Made by a program: the position numbers and the translations under genes. 52,695 bases of DNA from Gammaproteobacteria bacterium DTU037 (GTDB lineage Bacteria; Pseudomonadota; Gammaproteobacteria; Pseudomonadales; Pseudomonadaceae): the NCBI GenBank assembly GCA_001513025.1, contig LFRZ01000084.1, positions 1 through 52,695 on the forward strand, in the 5' to 3' direction. Every line of letters starts with the position of its first letter. Position 1 is the first letter of the stretch. Of this stretch, positions 37,758 through 46,317 are shown piece by piece. Under the pieces are notes generated by a model. That model had not been told where the DNA came from. It did no database searches and saw only the letters and a program-made list of their open reading frames with translations.

Positions 37758-37777
37758 ATCGCCATAAATTTGCACCT

Positions 37778-37810
37778 GCTGTTGCCCAGCCTCACCTGCG
37801 AGGCAACAGC
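37778..37810 (+). terminator. Hairpin downstream of atoB
   Basis: GCTGTTGCC pairs with GGCAACAGC around 15 bases, 20 bases after the thiolase stop. No T run follows, so this is a tentative 3' end. Confidence 0.4.
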
Positions 37811-37942
37811 ATCACGCAACCTCAACTCCATTGTGTTTGCCACCGCCCCGCTACGCCTAAACTGCGCTAAACTCAGTCACGCCCTACTACCCAGCGACTA
37901 TTTTGCATACACTGTAACCACCTGATTTGAGGACGTACATTT

Positions 37943-40822
37943 ATGTCAAAAGGATTAAAGCGCTTAGCTATCACTCTAGTGAGCCTGCTGGCAGTGTACA
38001 GTTGGCTTGGTTTTTTACTGATCCCCAGCCTTGCCCTGAAGGTGATTAACCAGCAACTGGCGGTGCATGCCAACAGTCCAGCTCAGCTGCAACGTTTAGA
38101 GCTTAATCCTTACACCCTTGAGCTGTTTGCTTGGGGTTTACATATTGGCGAAGCAGACAATCCGCATCTCAGCCTGCAACAGCTGTACGCTAAATTGGCC
38201 CTCGATAGCCTATGGAGCAAAAGCCTACACCTGCAAGATATTCAACTGCTGCAAGCGAACGCCCAAGTCATTTTAGATAAACACGGCCAGCTTAATCTCA
38301 CTCAGCTGTTTACCCTGCCCGAGACGCCTGCCGAGCCAGAGCAAGCACAGAACACAACCCTCGCCATCCTGATTGATCGACTGCAACTGCTGCACAGTAC
38401 GCTGCGCTTTAATGATCAACGTCAGCACGATGCCGTGGATGTAACCCTGGCCGAGCTCAATATCAGCCTGAATCACTTTGATAGCCGTCCGATGCATAAC
38501 AGTGCTCTGCAACTGAGCGCACAAGCCAATGACGGTACACAGCTCAATTACACAGGCGAGCTCAGCCTCAGCCCCCTGCTATCAAAAGGCCATCTACAAC
38601 TGCAAGATGCGCAACTGAAAAGCTGGTGGCCCTATGTGCGTGAGCACTTTAGTGCCCAGCTGAAAAGCGGACGCCTCAGTTTGGATAGCCGTTACGAATT
38701 GACTCTTGAGCATGGACTGCAGTTTACAGCCACACAACTCAGCGCGCAGTTACACGATGTAGTGCTCGATCAAGAGCAGCAGCCGTTATTGCGCCTGCCC
38801 GCTCTCAGTCTGAGCGAAAGCGAATTTGATTTAGCCGCACAAAGGCTACGCATTGGCACCGCCAGCAGCAGCACACTTGAAGCCTGGGCGCAGATTGATA
38901 AAAACGGCGTGATCAATTGGCAAACACTCCTGCCCAACGCCACCCAGCCCAGCGCGCAGCCAACTAAAGCAGTCAGGACTAAACCAGCCAGGCCATGGCA
39001 GATTATCGTCAAACAGGCGGACTTCACCCAGCATACATTGCATTTCGTTGATCACAGTAAGAGCGAGCCGGTCGCCCTGGAGCTGACTGACTTGAATCTG
39101 CACATTAAAGCCTTCGATAGCCTGGCCAACACACCCTTTAGCGCTGAATTAGACACCCAAGTCGGTGAGCAAGGCCGCCTCAGCAGTCAAGCACAGGTGC
39201 TCTTGCAGCCACTGAATGTAGATATGACGCTCAACAGTAACGATCTAGACTTACGTCCGGCCCAAGCCTGGATCAGTCCCTACGCACATATTGAGCTACG
39301 CAGCGGCTTGCTCAGTAGTGCGTTACAGCTGCAGATCAATGATGCCGACAAGTTACAACTCAGCGTACAAGGTGATGCTGCCATCAGCCAGCTGCATGTG
39401 CGCGACACCCTGCGCCAACGTGAGCTATTAAAATGGCAAGAAGTGGATATCAACGGCATTCACTACGCCCTGCAACAGCACAAGCTATCCATTGATAATG
39501 TGCTCCTGCAGCAGCCCTATGTGCGCTTTATTATCAATGAAAACCTCACTACCAATCTCAGTGAACTACTTATTCCACAGCCTGCACAACCCGCCGCCGC
39601 ACAACCAAGCGACAGCCCAGCCTTTGCCATGCATATTGGTGCGATCACAATCAATGACGGCTCAGCAAACTTTGCCGACTTCAGCCTAACGCCCAACTTT
39701 GCCACGGCCATTCAACAATTAAATGGCCAGATCGGCACCTTAGATAATCAAACCAATAGCGTGGCCAAGGTTGATATCCAAGGCACAGTCGATCGCTATG
39801 CACCAGTCACCATTAAAGGTAGCCTCACCCCTTTTGATCCATTGAAAAAGCTCGATATCACCACGGCATTTAAACATGTCGAACTGACCACACTCACCCC
39901 CTATTCAGGCAAGTTTGCCGGTTACAGGATTCATAAAGGTCGCTTAAACCTCGATCTGCATTATAAAATCACTGATGGCAAACTTAACGCCCAAAATAAA
40001 TTGCTGCTAGAAGAGTTGCAGCTCGGTGAGCGGGTCGACAGCCCAAATGCAGTGGACTTACCAATACGCCTAGCCATTGCCTTACTTAAAGACAGCAAAG
40101 GGCGAATTGCTTTAGAATTACCCGTACAAGGTGATTTAAATAATCCTGAGTTTAAAGTCGGCCCCATTATCTGGCAGACACTGCGCAACTTACTGACTCG
40201 CGCAGTATCGGCACCCTTTAACTTTATTGCTGGGTTAACCACTGGCAACGCGCAAGAATTAAGCGAAGTGGCATTTTTGCCCGGTGAATTTACGCTCAAC
40301 CCACCGGCGACAAAAAGCCTGAACACCTTGGCTAAAGCACTGCAGGAACGTCCACAATTGCGCCTAGAAGTGGAAGGCGGTAGTCACGCAGAACTGGACG
40401 GCCCCATCTTAGCTGAAATACGTTTAACCGCCGCCTATCAGAATGCTTGGTACAGTATTTTGCAGCGCCGCGGCACTAAAATCGCCTCAAGCAAAGAGAC
40501 ATTAGAGGTGCCTGCGGCAGAAAAACCAGCCTTACTCGAAGGGATTTATCGAGCGCAGTTAAAACAGCAACCACCGGTGGAATGGGCCAAGCTGGATCAG
40601 ACTGAGCGTGCCCAGCAGATGCAAACTGCTGTGCTCGCCAGCTATGCAAAAAGCCAAGTGGGCTTGCGCCGTTTAGCCCAAGCCCGCGCCAATAGCATTA
40701 AAGAGTACTTAATTGAGCAGGCACAGCTGGATGCACAGCGTGTCTATTTGATTGATGTTAATCAAGCCAAAGCCAGCGCCGAGGGTGGCGTAGTGAGCAC
40801 ACTGCATTTAGGGAGTTTGTAA
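37943..40822 (+). CDS. DUF748 AsmA-like envelope protein
   Basis: A 959-residue protein with an N-terminal membrane anchor (about 8-32), then a long periplasmic region of beta-rich repeats (LQLQDAQLKSWWPYVREHF, LNLHIKAFDSLANTPFS...) characteristic of DUF748/AsmA-like lipid-transfer scaffolds. A C-terminal OmpA-like module (about 780-950; FLPGEFTLNPPATKSLNTLAKAL) follows. AsmA-like relatives bridge inner and outer membranes for phospholipid transport; that role here is inference. The ATG follows GAGGAC. It overlaps the DUF2845 gene by one base. Confidence 0.85.
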   Translation: MSKGLKRLAITLVSLLAVYSWLGFLLIPSLALKVINQQLAVHANSPAQLQRLELNPYTLELFAWGLHIGEADNPHLSLQQLYAKLALDSLWSKSLHLQDIQLLQANAQVILDKHGQLNLTQLFTLPETPAEPEQAQNTTLAILIDRLQLLHSTLRFNDQRQHDAVDVTLAELNISLNHFDSRPMHNSALQLSAQANDGTQLNYTGELSLSPLLSKGHLQLQDAQLKSWWPYVREHFSAQLKSGRLSLDSRYELTLEHGLQFTATQLSAQLHDVVLDQEQQPLLRLPALSLSESEFDLAAQRLRIGTASSSTLEAWAQIDKNGVINWQTLLPNATQPSAQPTKAVRTKPARPWQIIVKQADFTQHTLHFVDHSKSEPVALELTDLNLHIKAFDSLANTPFSAELDTQVGEQGRLSSQAQVLLQPLNVDMTLNSNDLDLRPAQAWISPYAHIELRSGLLSSALQLQINDADKLQLSVQGDAAISQLHVRDTLRQRELLKWQEVDINGIHYALQQHKLSIDNVLLQQPYVRFIINENLTTNLSELLIPQPAQPAAAQPSDSPAFAMHIGAITINDGSANFADFSLTPNFATAIQQLNGQIGTLDNQTNSVAKVDIQGTVDRYAPVTIKGSLTPFDPLKKLDITTAFKHVELTTLTPYSGKFAGYRIHKGRLNLDLHYKITDGKLNAQNKLLLEELQLGERVDSPNAVDLPIRLAIALLKDSKGRIALELPVQGDLNNPEFKVGPIIWQTLRNLLTRAVSAPFNFIAGLTTGNAQELSEVAFLPGEFTLNPPATKSLNTLAKALQERPQLRLEVEGGSHAELDGPILAEIRLTAAYQNAWYSILQRRGTKIASSKETLEVPAAEKPALLEGIYRAQLKQQPPVEWAKLDQTERAQQMQTAVLASYAKSQVGLRRLAQARANSIKEYLIEQAQLDAQRVYLIDVNQAKASAEGGVVSTLHLGSL

Positions 40823-41115
40823 TGAAGTATTTAATCGGTATGGTCTGGTGCGCTGCTCTAACGATACTCAGTAGCGGCGCCATGGCCAGTACGTTTCGTT
40901 GTGACTCACAGTTAGTCAGCATGGGTGATCGTGCATTTGATGTACTGCGCAAGTGCGGCGAACCTGTTACTCGCGAAGCACTGGGCTTTACTGTGAGCGA
41001 CTACAACCACCGTGAACTGCCCATTGAAGAATGGATCTATGGACCCAAAGGCGGCATGTATTATTACTTGCGTTTTATTGGCGGCGAACTGGTAAAAATT
41101 TCCAGTAGTCGCTAG
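40822..41115 (+). CDS. DUF2845 small periplasmic protein
   Basis: This 97-residue exported protein has a signal peptide ending AMAS. A short domain follows with F.CDSQLVSMGDR and LRKCGEP, a DUF2845 pattern in which the two cysteines probably form a disulfide. Its start overlaps the stop of the DUF748 gene (TAATG), so the two are coupled. Function is unknown. Confidence 0.8.
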   Translation: MKYLIGMVWCAALTILSSGAMASTFRCDSQLVSMGDRAFDVLRKCGEPVTREALGFTVSDYNHRELPIEEWIYGPKGGMYYYLRFIGGELVKISSSR

Positions 41116-41141
41116 CGCACAGCGCTTAACAACACTGCAAG

Positions 41142-41675
41142 CTAAGGAAGCATTTCACTGGCACGACAGGCTGCAGCTACTTGGTTTGAACAACGTTCTT
41201 GGAAATATTTGTGCGCGGCTTTTCTGCAGTTTTGATACATAGATGAGCCGTATTTATAGTGACTACACAGGCTTTGTGTCTCGATACCCTTGTTCTTTTC
41301 AGTGTAAGTGAAGGAACCGCTGCTCTGTACTCCTGCACTGTTCCACTGCCAAGGGACTATGGTTCTTTTGGCTATACCAGCAAAGATTCTGCTAATTTCA
41401 CCTATAGAAGCATGTACCGCGTCTTGAGCATCATTCTGGCTATCACTCACCGCTGGCTTTACGCTGAGTTTCTCTGCAGACGTATTGATCGACTGGCTTT
41501 GCTGCTGCGCGAAGAATGCGGATAGATGTTCTGGTTGTGCCTGCACCAGCCAAGCGGGCTCCATAACATAAAACAACACGCCGACAAGATAACCGGCCAG
41601 CACAGCAAACAAAAGCCACTTTTTTGGATCTCGCCTAGGCCGTCTGAAAATACTTTTATCAAAATGTCCCTGCAT
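41142..41675 (-). CDS. Membrane-anchored protein with Cys-rich tail, unknown function
   Basis: A 177-residue protein with a short basic N-terminus, one membrane helix (about 20-40) and a Gln/Ser-rich linker. The C-terminal segment contains four cysteines in a C-x12-C-x12-C-x7-C arrangement (CSHYKYGSSMYQNC, then CSNQVAAAC). The topology predicts the tail in the periplasm. No family was recognised. It has a near-consensus sigma70 promoter at 41749-41776. Confidence 0.7.
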   Translation of the reverse strand: MQGHFDKSIFRRPRRDPKKWLLFAVLAGYLVGVLFYVMEPAWLVQAQPEHLSAFFAQQQSQSINTSAEKLSVKPAVSDSQNDAQDAVHASIGEISRIFAGIAKRTIVPWQWNSAGVQSSGSFTYTEKNKGIETQSLCSHYKYGSSMYQNCRKAAHKYFQERCSNQVAAACRASEMLP

Positions 41676-41748
41676 GGTACAAAGTCCTTTTTACACGCAA
41701 AGCCAACACAGCCTGATGGCTTACTCTAAAGTCTTACAACTAGGCATA

Positions 41749-41776
41749 ATTATATACAGCAGACACCCTGCGTCAA
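41749..41776 (-). promoter_or_regulatory. Sigma70 promoter for the Cys-tail protein, with overlapping dyad
   Basis: On the minus strand TTGACG, 16 bases, TATAAT: a near-consensus promoter about 75 bases before the start at 41675. A perfect hairpin CTGCGTCA-ACC-TGACGCAG (41768-41786) overlaps the -35, which could be an operator. Confidence 0.65.
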
Positions 41777-41906
41777 CCTGACGCAGACAGTGCTAGTATA
41801 ACGTTGATATTCCTCAGCTAGAGGATAGCGCACATATGCTACTAACGGTGCACTCTTTGAATGTTTTTATCAGCACAAGAATACCAACTAACCAGCCTCC
41901 TAGAAT

Positions 41907-41956
41907 GCAAAAACCCCTGACAATCATTAAGACAATCAGAGGTTTAGGTGTTTCTT
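41907..41956 (-). terminator. Terminator of the lipoprotein gene; also copy A of a 50-bp repeat
   Basis: On the minus strand an imperfect stem AAACCTCTGATTGTC/GATTGTCAGGGGTTT is followed by TTTTTGC, 30-80 bases past the lipoprotein stop at 41986. The 50-base segment is identical at 41 positions to 48847-48896 in the same orientation. The rest of 41676-41985 holds no gene. Confidence 0.65.
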
Positions 41957-41985
41957 GCTCTGTGAAACAATTTATACAAAAGGTC

Positions 41986-42507
41986 TTAACGCATTAACTG
42001 CATAATCTCTGCCGCGTGCTTTTCGTTTTTCGTCGCCATAAGCAGCTGACCGTTGCTTACCGGCCCATCAATTTTCGCTATGCCAACCAATTGCCCGCGA
42101 GCGCTGAACAAAAAGAAATGACCAACCGCTTGCGTACTGATAGCAGCAAGCTTCTCCTTACCTGCCTCGTTCATTTCAAACAGCAAAAATGTTTGACCTT
42201 CTTCCGACTGCACAGGTGCAAAACTGAGCATATCTGATTGAGTCAGGACAGGCTGAGGCAAAGCATACAGCTTGGTATTTTCACCTAGGTCTAACACTAA
42301 CAAATCAGGTTCAGCCTGCTGCTGAGCTAAGTATACCGTCAGCATATTCTTAGTCGCTTGCTCACTGCTCTGTTGTGTGACTTGCGTCGCAGCTGGTTTT
42401 TCTGTAGCTGCAACGGTTGGCTGTTGAGTCGCGGTACTCTGACAACCGGCAATAAGGGCTAAGCCCAACGCTAAGCTGGCACGTTTAAACGGCATCTTAT
42501 TCAACAT
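41986..42507 (-). CDS. Putative lipoprotein of unknown function
   Basis: A 173-residue protein starting at the ATG at 42507 (GAGAGGAAA upstream) with lipobox IAGC near residue 22. A Thr/Gln/Ala-rich linker leads to a small soluble domain (about 55-173; LLVLDLGENTKLYALPQPVL, FLLFEMNEAGKEKL, GHFFLFSARGQLVGIAKIDGPV). I do not recognise the domain. It lies at the left edge of the accessory region, between the repeat/terminator and the IS remnants. Confidence 0.72.
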   Translation of the reverse strand: MLNKMPFKRASLALGLALIAGCQSTATQQPTVAATEKPAATQVTQQSSEQATKNMLTVYLAQQQAEPDLLVLDLGENTKLYALPQPVLTQSDMLSFAPVQSEEGQTFLLFEMNEAGKEKLAAISTQAVGHFFLFSARGQLVGIAKIDGPVSNGQLLMATKNEKHAAEIMQLMR

Positions 42508-42730
42508 AAATTTCCTCTCGGCGCTAAAGAATAAGCCGCACTCTCGCTTATGATTGAAGCTGTTATAAGACAACAGCAAAGTCTAACGCAATGATCCAAT
42601 ATTATAGTTAGGTATTAAACACCACGTTAGTTCAATCCTTTGTCATCCTCCCCCGCCTAGAGAGGCTGTCGCAAATCATTTAATAGCCCATGATGAAATA
42701 GTTGCTCGACGATTTCGATGACAGGACGAT

Positions 42731-43000
42731 TCAATGGCGCTCACCCGGGTAGTTACGATCTTTTTCTGTCATCGATAGGATGAGCCCTGACATCCCAAGC
42801 AGTGAGCCCATAAAAAACAGTAAAGACTCAACGCCACAGCGCGAGCCAGGTTGGAGGCTAGGACATGCACGGCGCCGAGGCTTGACACCAGCCAAGCCTC
42901 GGCGCCGAAAGCGAGACAACCCCTGTTGTTGACGTAGCGCTGAAAATACAGGTTCAACCATGGCCTTTCGCTGTCGAAATACCGTCTGAGCACCCCTGCG
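42731..43000 (-). pseudogene. IS1182-family DDE transposase, C-terminal remnant
   Basis: The translated stretch FRQRKAMVEPVFSALRQQQG followed by SRFRRRGLAGV matches the conserved C-terminal YRQRK..VEPVFG motif of IS1182/DDE transposases. Nothing upstream encodes the catalytic core. After RRGLAGV the frame runs into an inverted duplication (42870-42907), so the tail is scrambled. Confidence 0.7.
42870..42907. repeat. Perfect 15-bp inverted repeat inside the IS remnant
   Basis: CGGCGCCGAGGCTTG, eight bases, CAAGCCTCGGCGCCG. The left part of the read codes for the transposase RRRGLA block and the right part is its inverse copy, so a fold-back duplication is the simplest reading. Confidence 0.75.
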
Positions 43001-43550
43001 TGAGCGCATTTATAGTCCAGCATGGTTTTTAATTGACCCCAGCCAGCATCCAACACTGACTTGGCCATCTTGGTTTTAACGAGCTTTACACTACTGACAT
43101 GACCGGCATAGATTTCACCGCAATGGATGACCAGTTCGCGACTGAACTTATGCAGCGCGTTTTTCCTGTGGTTAGTAATCTTGGCGTGAATGGTTTTAAC
43201 TTGAGTAATGATCGGCGCACACCGCCCGACTTGCGCCAATTTAAACGACTCTTTTTAAACTACTTGCGGCGCGTGGTGTACTCAACCGCAATACGCTGCA
43301 CTGTTTGGCTGTGTAGCCCTAAGTTCTTACCCGCGCCATTGGTATATTTCTGAACATCATAGGCAGACAAAAACACACCACGCTCTTTAATCGAGCGCTG
43401 GCTGAGTTCATTGACAAAGTTCCAGACGAAACTAACGCTTCGAGCCATGCTATTGAGCACAGCTAGATGCTTATCCCGTACTCGAACCTTGGGTGTTTTA
43501 GCGTAGCTGTTAATACTGTATATATTTCCAGCTGAATTCCTTATATCCAA
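43000..43550 (-). pseudogene. tnpB: TnpB (IS200/IS605 OrfB) pseudogene
   Basis: The N-terminal part (about 43251-43510) reads VRVRDKHLAVLNSMARSVSF.WNFVNELSQRS and GLHSQTVQRIA, typical of TnpB. A TAG follows TTRRK at about 43258, where relatives have Gln (RRKQF). The reading continues briefly (FKKSRLNWRKSGGVRRSL), then jumps to VKTIHAKITNHRKNALHKFSRELV, so the central RuvC-I part is deleted. The C-terminal part has GEIYAGHVSS and AGWGQLKTMLDYKCAHAGV but no zinc finger. It is dead as a nuclease, and its right end with any omega-RNA is gone. Confidence 0.85.
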
Positions 43551-43794
43551 GGCTTTAATTGTTTATTAAAGGGCTGCTTACGCAGCCTTCGCTATCCATC
43601 TTCACACTCAAAGTACGAAGTCTTACGCGAAATTGATAATAACTTTGACTTCATAGCTCATCATCTATTAAACGCCATACCAGTTATTCTTTAAAGATAT
43701 AACAAAATCACAATTAACTCTTTTACGTTCTATAAACAATAACGTAGCATCGCTCGACATCAAGCTTCATCTATTATCTTCTTGAGGAGTTATC

Positions 43795-44337
43795 ATGGCA
43801 CGCCTAACCGTACAAACCCCTGAAACTGCAGCCCCAGAGGCGGCTGAACGCCTGTTGGCGGCACAGAAAGCTAACGGTTTCCTTCCCAATTTGCTGGGTG
43901 TGCTAGCCAATGCACCAACCGCCCTAGAAACGTACCAGGTGGTGGGTGCCATCAACGGCCGTACCAGCCTGTCACCCGCTGAACGTGAAGTTATTCAGAT
44001 CACCGCGGCGAGTCGCAATGGCTGTGGTTTCTGCGTGGCTGGCCACACCAAGCTATCCCTCAAGGCGCTCAAGCTGGATGAGAAACTGGTAGCCGATCTG
44101 CGCGAGATCAAGGCACTGGATGATCCAAAGCTCAACGCCTTAGCTCGTTTTACCTTAGCCCTGATCGAACAGCGTGGTCAGGTGTCTGATGAGCAGCTCA
44201 AGGAGTTTCTGGATGCTGGCTATGGCGAGCAGCAGGTGCTGGAAGCGGTATTGGGTGTCAGCCTGGCAAGCCTGTGTAACTATGCCAACAATGTGGCGCA
44301 AACCCTGATTAACAAGGAACTGCAGGAGTTCGCATGA
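43795..44337 (+). CDS. Carboxymuconolactone decarboxylase / AhpD-like protein
   Basis: A 180-residue alpha-helical CMD-family protein with the AhpD signature: Glu65, eleven residues, then Cys77-Gly-Phe-Cys80 and His84 (EVIQITAASRNGCGFCVAGH). Such proteins act as peroxidase or disulfide-reduction partners. The ATG follows GAGGAGT. It opens a five-gene operon and its stop overlaps the next start (ATGA). Together with the flavin-type oxidoreductase after it, a role in peroxide handling is plausible. By eye the operon is richer in GC than its surroundings. Confidence 0.88.
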   Translation: MARLTVQTPETAAPEAAERLLAAQKANGFLPNLLGVLANAPTALETYQVVGAINGRTSLSPAEREVIQITAASRNGCGFCVAGHTKLSLKALKLDEKLVADLREIKALDDPKLNALARFTLALIEQRGQVSDEQLKEFLDAGYGEQQVLEAVLGVSLASLCNYANNVAQTLINKELQEFA

Positions 44338-45437
44338 ACAGCACATCTCAGTCTGTAGACCTAGAGCAGGTGCGGGCATACATCTCTGAGCAGTTAGCAC
44401 CACTGGTTAAAGATATTGACTGCAAAGGCCTCTACCCGCGTGAATTCTTGCACGGATTAGGTCGCCTGAACGGTTTTGCGGCTGTAGCACCGCTTGAGTA
44501 TGGCGGGCTGGGAGCCAGTTTGGCCGACCAGATTGAAGTCACCGCTGCGGTGTCCGAAACCTGCGGTTCCACCGGTTTTGTCGTCTGGTGCCAAGCTGCC
44601 TGTGTCTGGTATCTGACTCACTGCCCTAATGAAGCTGCGCGCGCCCGTTACCTGCCAGCGGTGGCCCACGGCGAGCTGCTGGCTGGCACCGGCATGTCCA
44701 ACACGGTTAAGCACCTCTCCAATATTGAAGCGATTCGGCTCAAAGCTCGGCGCGAGGGTGACGGCTACCGTATCGAGGGTGTATTGCCGTGGGTATCCAA
44801 TTTGGCCGAAAACCAGCTGATCATTGTCGCGGCGGCCTTGGATGAGGGCGGTTACCTGATGTTTGCTGCCGAGCTTGATCCGGCGCAAATCGAGTTACGT
44901 GCCTGCCCTACCTTTGCTGGGCTGGAGGGTACCCACACGTTTAACGTCCGTTTCCGTAATACTCGTGTGGATGCCGACCAAGTATTAGCTCATCCCGAAC
45001 AGTTTGCTGCGCACATGAGCCGCATCCGCCCAGGTTTTTGCCTGAGTCAGATCGGCATTGGTGCTGGCATCGTGCGCACCAGTGTCGAAAGCATCAAGCG
45101 CATCAATCGCAGCCTTGAGCACGTTAACTGTTTTCTGGACGACCAGCATGACGAGCTGGAACAGACGCTGGCCGAGCTGCTGGAGCACACCCATACACAG
45201 TCCCGTCTTGCGGACGAGGATGCGACCGATATCCTCCAGGTGCTGCGCCTACGAGCGCGCATCGCCGAGCTGAGCCTTGATGCGACACGCTCCGAGGCGC
45301 TGCATACTGGTGCCCGGGGTTACCTGATGAATCACGGCGCTCAACGTCGTCAGCGCGAAGCGCTCTTTGTTGCCATTGTCACGCCTGCGCTAAAACACTT
45401 GCGCAAGGATATTCAGGCGCTGGAGGCTGCCAGCTAA
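44334..45437 (+). CDS. Acyl-CoA dehydrogenase-like flavoprotein
   Basis: This 367-residue protein has the acyl-CoA dehydrogenase fold: the N-terminal helical domain with FAAVAPLEYGGLGASLADQIEV, the middle beta domain (about 110-215; GTGMSNTV, YRIEGVLPWVSNLAENQLIIV) and the C-terminal helical bundle (about 225-365). It resembles the SfnB/DszC-type branch, some of whose members are flavin monooxygenases acting on organosulfur compounds, but the usual catalytic Glu cannot be assigned by eye. It is coupled to the CMD gene and followed by ABC transporter genes, so it probably acts on the imported substrate. Confidence 0.82.
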   Translation: MNSTSQSVDLEQVRAYISEQLAPLVKDIDCKGLYPREFLHGLGRLNGFAAVAPLEYGGLGASLADQIEVTAAVSETCGSTGFVVWCQAACVWYLTHCPNEAARARYLPAVAHGELLAGTGMSNTVKHLSNIEAIRLKARREGDGYRIEGVLPWVSNLAENQLIIVAAALDEGGYLMFAAELDPAQIELRACPTFAGLEGTHTFNVRFRNTRVDADQVLAHPEQFAAHMSRIRPGFCLSQIGIGAGIVRTSVESIKRINRSLEHVNCFLDDQHDELEQTLAELLEHTHTQSRLADEDATDILQVLRLRARIAELSLDATRSEALHTGARGYLMNHGAQRRQREALFVAIVTPALKHLRKDIQALEAAS

Positions 45438-45444
45438 GGCGACC

Positions 45445-46272
45445 ATGAGTATAAAAACATCCACCTCCGAATCGCTGGTGTTGCAGGCTGACAACATCCT
45501 GCTGGATTATCTGCAGAATGACGGTAGTCGTAAGCAGATTCTGACGGATTTTTCCATGCAGGTGCGAGCGGGCGAAATTTTAGCAGTGCTGGGTCCTAGC
45601 GGGGTTGGCAAGTCGAGCCTGTTGCGGGTTCTGGCCGGTCTCAAGCAGCCCTCTTGCGGCCAGATAAGGGTGCACAACAAGCTGGTCACCAGCCCCCATC
45701 CGCGCTTGGCTTTTATGTTCCAAGATCCTTGCCTACTGCCTTGGCTGAACCTGGAAGCTAATGTCGCCTTTGGGCTGGACTTTCGCAGTCAGCCAAAGCT
45801 GGATCGCTCCGAGCGCCGCCAGCGCGTGCAGGATGCCATTGCTGAGGTAAGGCTCAGCGAGGCTCACCGAGCATTTCCGCGCGAGCTGTCGGGTGGCATG
45901 GCGCAACGGGTCGCCCTTGCTCGCAGTCTGGCTCGCCGCCCAGAAATTCTACTATTGGATGAACCTTTCAGTGCACTGGATGAAGTCATCCGCAGCGAAA
46001 TGCAGCAATTATTGTTGGAAGTGTGCCACCGCCACCACACCGCCGTGGTGATGATTACCCACGATATTGATGAAGCCCTGTTACTGGCTGACCGCGTTTT
46101 GTTGTTGGGTGGTACACCCGGCAAGCTGTTGCGCGAGTGGCAGCCGCAGCAACCCAGGCCGCGCAATCCTGCCAGCGAAGCCATGGCTTTGATGCGGCTC
46201 GAGATTTTGCAAACTCTGCAGGGTGCGCTGGCACCCGAGCCAGACATGCAAAGCTGGATGCCGACCATCTGA
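45445..46272 (+). CDS. ABC transporter ATP-binding protein, NitT/TauT (SsuB) type
   Basis: A 275-residue ATPase with Walker A (LGPSGVGKSSLL), Q loop (MFQDPCLLPWLNL), signature LSGGMAQRVALARSLA, Walker B (EILLLDEPFSALD) and H loop (VVMITHDIDEA). The CLLPWLN sequence is typical of nitrate/sulfonate/taurine importers. It lies between the flavoprotein gene (7-base gap) and the substrate-binding protein gene. Confidence 0.93.
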   Translation: MSIKTSTSESLVLQADNILLDYLQNDGSRKQILTDFSMQVRAGEILAVLGPSGVGKSSLLRVLAGLKQPSCGQIRVHNKLVTSPHPRLAFMFQDPCLLPWLNLEANVAFGLDFRSQPKLDRSERRQRVQDAIAEVRLSEAHRAFPRELSGGMAQRVALARSLARRPEILLLDEPFSALDEVIRSEMQQLLLEVCHRHHTAVVMITHDIDEALLLADRVLLLGGTPGKLLREWQPQQPRPRNPASEAMALMRLEILQTLQGALAPEPDMQSWMPTI

Positions 46273-46317
46273 CCTAAATTTGTCGCCCCGTTTCCGTCTT
46301 TCCAAAAGGTGTTTACC

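Larger units (their letters stand above)
42662..43600 (-). mobile_element. Nested decayed insertion sequences (IS1182-like and IS200/IS605-like)
   Basis: The block contains the 3' part of a DDE transposase joined to a deleted tnpB. One border, GAGGCTGTCGCAAA at 42662, resembles a terminal repeat of IS5/IS1182-type elements. The other side has a subterminal hairpin (GGCTGC-TTAC-GCAGCC, 43572-43587) of the kind IS200/IS605 ends carry. Neither element can be complete. Confidence 0.65.

Noticed and set aside
43000-43550. Functional TnpB/omega-RNA nuclease locus
   Set aside because: A nonsense codon, a deleted centre and the missing zinc finger and right end make it a pseudogene.
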